Below are positions 6,020-7,177 of a DNA stretch of 7,177 bases, piece after piece. Positions within the stretch are counted from its first letter, which is position 1. Each line of letters opens with the position of its first letter. The notes beneath the pieces were generated by a model. That model saw nothing but the letters and a program-made list of their open reading frames with translations. It was not told the DNA's origin and searched no databases. This DNA is from Lachnospiraceae bacterium. Its GTDB lineage: Bacteria; Bacillota; Clostridia; Lachnospirales; Lachnospiraceae. Location of the stretch: the NCBI GenBank assembly GCA_003489085.1, contig DNJM01000055.1:1511-8687 (forward strand), given 5' to 3'. The position numbers were made by a program, and so were the translations under genes.

Positions 6020-6827
6020 ATCTGGCTCCTTTCTCCAGGGTTTCCCCGTCCATATTATAAATGGCATCGATGATTCGGCTGCGATAGGTCGCATTCCCGT
6101 CTCCCGCCTGCATTCTGGAGAAACCAATTTCTCCTGCCAGTCCCATCGTACATACGGCTGCTGCTGCCGCTTCCAGCTTCTGCTTCGGATTAGCTGTTAC
6201 AAAAGCTGTCATCATACCGGACAGCTGACATCCGGTACCGGTGATCCTTCCCATCTCCGGGCGCCCATTCCGGATCACAAAGCAGCGTTCTCCATCACTT
6301 ACCAGATCAATAGCTCCGGTTACAGCGATAATACTGCCGCTTGTCTTTGCAAATTCCTTTACAAATGCCACCGCACCATCCAGCGTCTCCTCTGTCACAG
6401 CATCTGCTATATCCGCATCTACACCTTTGGTACTGCCACTTCCCTGAACCAATGTCTTAATCTCTGAAATATTACCTCGGATTACATCGAAACGGATCTC
6501 CTTCATCAATTCCATAGCTGTTTTCGTACGAAGCGCACTGGCTCCTGCTCCTACCGGATCCAGCAGCACCACATGACCAAGCTCATTTGCCTTTCTTCCG
6601 GCTGCGAACATCCCTGCAATGGTTCTTTCATTTAATGTACCGATGTTGATATTCAGTCCACCGCAGATTGAGGTAATATCTTCCACATCCTTTACCTCAT
6701 CCGACATAATCGGACTCCCGCCGCAGGCCAGCAGGACATTTGCCACATCATTTACCGTCACATAGTTCGTAATGTTGTGTACCAGCGGCACCGTTTTTCT
6801 GACTTGTTCCACACAGTTTCCTAACAT
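6006..6827 (-). CDS. thiM: Hydroxyethylthiazole kinase
   Basis: ThiM phosphorylates the salvaged thiazole moiety of thiamine (4-methyl-5-hydroxyethylthiazole) with ATP, giving the thiazole phosphate used by ThiE. The protein is 273 aa, the normal family length (ribokinase-like fold). Visible motifs are VPLVHNITNYVTVND (13-27), the LLDPVGAGA segment (88-96), the GNISEI block (118-123) and the anion-hole/catalytic ITGTGC with Cys200. The start ATG at 6827 is set by a clear GGAGG (6839-6835) seven bases upstream. An open frame continues further upstream to 6914, but that part runs through the terminator and lacks a ribosome binding site, so I discount it. It is the first gene of a TPP-riboswitch-controlled operon; its stop overlaps the thiE start by 14 bases. 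The presence of ThiM points to salvage of thiazole rather than only de novo synthesis. Confidence 0.96.
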   Translation of the reverse strand: MLGNCVEQVRKTVPLVHNITNYVTVNDVANVLLACGGSPIMSDEVKDVEDITSICGGLNINIGTLNERTIAGMFAAGRKANELGHVVLLDPVGAGASALRTKTAMELMKEIRFDVIRGNISEIKTLVQGSGSTKGVDADIADAVTEETLDGAVAFVKEFAKTSGSIIAVTGAIDLVSDGERCFVIRNGRPEMGRITGTGCQLSGMMTAFVTANPKQKLEAAAAAVCTMGLAGEIGFSRMQAGDGNATYRSRIIDAIYNMDGETLEKGARYEVR

Positions 6828-6885
6828 CTTTTTTCCTCCGTTTTCTTTATGAATGACCTGAAAAAAGCTTCCATATTTTCCCGTT

Positions 6886-6923
6886 AAAAAACCGCGGATA
6901 CACCAAAAAAGCATATCTGCGGT
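6886..6923 (-). terminator. Riboswitch-controlled intrinsic terminator before thiM
   Basis: A stem pairs ACCGCAGATA (6923-6914) with TATCCGCGGT (6900-6891): nine pairs and one A-C mismatch around a 13-nt loop. Six T follow (6891-6886). It sits about 20 bases after the aptamer and 59 bases before the thiM start. A competing fold is visible: ATATC (6943-6939) with GATAT (6917-6913) plus GCG (6932-6930) with CGC (6921-6919). It would occupy the terminator's 5' arm and the end of the aptamer, so it is a candidate antiterminator. That fold is weak and inferred by eye. Confidence 0.8.
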
Positions 6924-6942
6924 CTATTACGCGTTCTTGATA

Positions 6943-7027
6943 TCCCTACGTTGGCATTATCCAAATCAGGTCATGGGTCAAAGCATTGCCAGCTTACTCT
7001 CAGCCCGCTTCCTGCGCGAGCTCCCCT
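6943..7027 (-). promoter_or_regulatory. TPP riboswitch (Thi box) aptamer
   Basis: The minus strand carries the conserved Thi-box blocks in order: GGGGAG, then a P3 hairpin (AGCTCGC paired with GCGGGCT). Next come CTGAGAG and the GACCC that closes P2. The second arm follows with ACCTGATTTGGATAATGCCAACGTAGGGA. CTGAGA, the ACCTGAT...GGATAATGCCA arm and CGTAGGGA are the family signatures that recognise the pyrimidine and pyrophosphate of thiamine pyrophosphate. It lies between a promoter and an intrinsic terminator ahead of thiM. TPP binding is therefore expected to favour termination and shut off thiM-thiE-HAD-thiD when the cofactor is plentiful. Confidence 0.96.
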
Positions 7028-7045
7028 TTTTTCTGTTACAGCTCC

Positions 7046-7073
7046 ATTATACTACCCATACTGGAATTTTCAA
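7046..7073 (-). promoter_or_regulatory. Sigma-A-type promoter of the thi operon
   Basis: The minus strand has a -35 box TTGAAA (7073-7068), a 16-bp spacer, and a consensus -10 box TATAAT (7051-7046). Transcription would start near 7039, about a dozen bases before the TPP aptamer. This is the layout expected for a riboswitch-controlled leader. Confidence 0.82.
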
Positions 7074-7086
7074 CCTGTTTTTATTT

Positions 7087-7106
7087 CCATTTTCATTGCA
7101 AAATGG
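7087..7106. repeat. Small inverted repeat upstream of the thi promoter
   Basis: CCATTTT and AAAATGG form a perfect 7-bp inverted repeat around a 6-nt spacer. It lies between the tRNA terminator and the thi promoter, its near edge about 14 bases upstream of the -35 box. There is no T-run in either direction, so it does not look like a terminator. It could be a protein-binding operator or chance; nothing else in the sequence decides this. Confidence 0.35.
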
Positions 7107-7124
7107 GTATCTTTTCTATGAATC

Positions 7125-7151
7125 AAAAACAGAGATGGAAACCATCTCTGT
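7125..7151 (-). terminator. Intrinsic terminator of the tRNA transcript
   Basis: On the minus strand a perfect 10-bp stem (ACAGAGATGG at 7151-7142 with CCATCTCTGT at 7138-7129) encloses a 3-nt TTT loop. A run of T follows directly (7129-7125). It begins 5 bases after the mature tRNA 3' end, which is the expected layout for a rho-independent terminator insulating the tRNA from the thi operon. Confidence 0.88.
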
Positions 7152-7156
7152 CTGAG

Positions 7157-7177
7157 AGCACGAGACGGGATTCGAAC
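7157..7177 (-). tRNA. 3' end of a tRNA, probably tRNA-Gly (cut by window edge)
   Basis: Reading the minus strand from the window edge gives G-TTCGAAT-C, the T-loop with its closing G53-C61 pair. It is followed by the 3' T-stem strand CCCGT, an acceptor strand CTCGTGC and a discriminator T at 7157. The 5' three quarters, including the anticodon, lie outside the window. The TTCGAATCCCGTCT...GCT ending with a U discriminator resembles the 3' end of Firmicutes tRNA-Gly(GCC/TCC), so glycine is my guess but is not proven. The next bases are CTC, so the 3' CCA is not encoded and would be added by the CCA-adding enzyme. A strong terminator follows within a few bases, so this is the last tRNA of its transcript. 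Confidence 0.8.

Noticed and set aside
6828..6914. N-terminal extension of thiM, or a small leader peptide
   Set aside because: The frame runs through the riboswitch terminator, has no ribosome binding site, and the sequence does not resemble ThiM. The ATG at 6827 has a strong site.
1..7177. CRISPR arrays, insertion sequences, phage genes or attachment sites
   Set aside because: I looked for direct repeats, terminal inverted repeats, transposase or integrase motifs and found none. A tRNA 3' end at the right edge is a common integration site, but no integrase or repeated att sequence is seen inside the window.

Overview
The window looks like chromosome from a Gram-positive anaerobe of the class Clostridia, most likely a Lachnospiraceae-type gut bacterium. 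The evidence is strong AGGAGG-type ribosome binding sites, an AT-rich intergenic style with sigma-A-like promoters, Firmicutes-type riboswitches, and protein variants typical of that group (a phi3T/B. subtilis-type ThyA, an ECF-type FolT, an ACT-domain homoserine dehydrogenase). The taxonomic call is inference from sequence style, not from a database match. All supported genes lie on the minus strand, so transcription runs from right (7177) to left (1). It is a vitamin and amino-acid metabolism region, with no sign of mobile elements, CRISPR or phage.

Right edge (about 6830-7177): the 3' end of a tRNA (probably tRNA-Gly) with its own terminator, then a sigma-A-like promoter and a TPP riboswitch followed by an intrinsic terminator. 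These control a tightly packed thiamine salvage operon: thiM (thiazole kinase), thiE (thiamine-phosphate synthase), a HAD-family phosphatase, and thiD (HMP/HMP-P kinase). The genes overlap by 14, 4 and 4 bases. Together ThiM and ThiD phosphorylate the salvaged thiazole and pyrimidine halves and ThiE joins them into thiamine monophosphate. Neither ThiL nor thiamine pyrophosphokinase is present here. The embedded HAD phosphatase is therefore a good candidate for dephosphorylating thiamine monophosphate (or another pathway phosphate).

Middle (2415-3834): hom, an NAD(P)-dependent homoserine dehydrogenase with a C-terminal ACT domain. It has its own likely promoter overlapping the thiD stop codon; no clear terminator separates it from thiD.

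Left half (160-2389): a promoter with an extended -10, a tetrahydrofolate (THF) riboswitch, and a compact folate/thymidylate operon folT-thyA-folA. FolT imports folate, ThyA makes dTMP and releases dihydrofolate, and DHFR (FolA) recycles it to tetrahydrofolate. The riboswitch thus senses the product of the operon. Between aptamer and folT there is an inverted repeat that may be part of the expression platform.

Left edge (1-159): a near-consensus minus-strand promoter whose transcript would start with a long imperfect stem-loop and run out of the window. The stem-loop may alternatively help terminate the folA transcript.

Most of the window is well-understood cofactor metabolism. The items with most room for novelty are the HAD phosphatase in the thi operon, the THF-riboswitch expression platform, the left-edge promoter plus hairpin, a DHFR lacking the usual active-site tryptophan, and a double CxC motif in the homoserine dehydrogenase linker.
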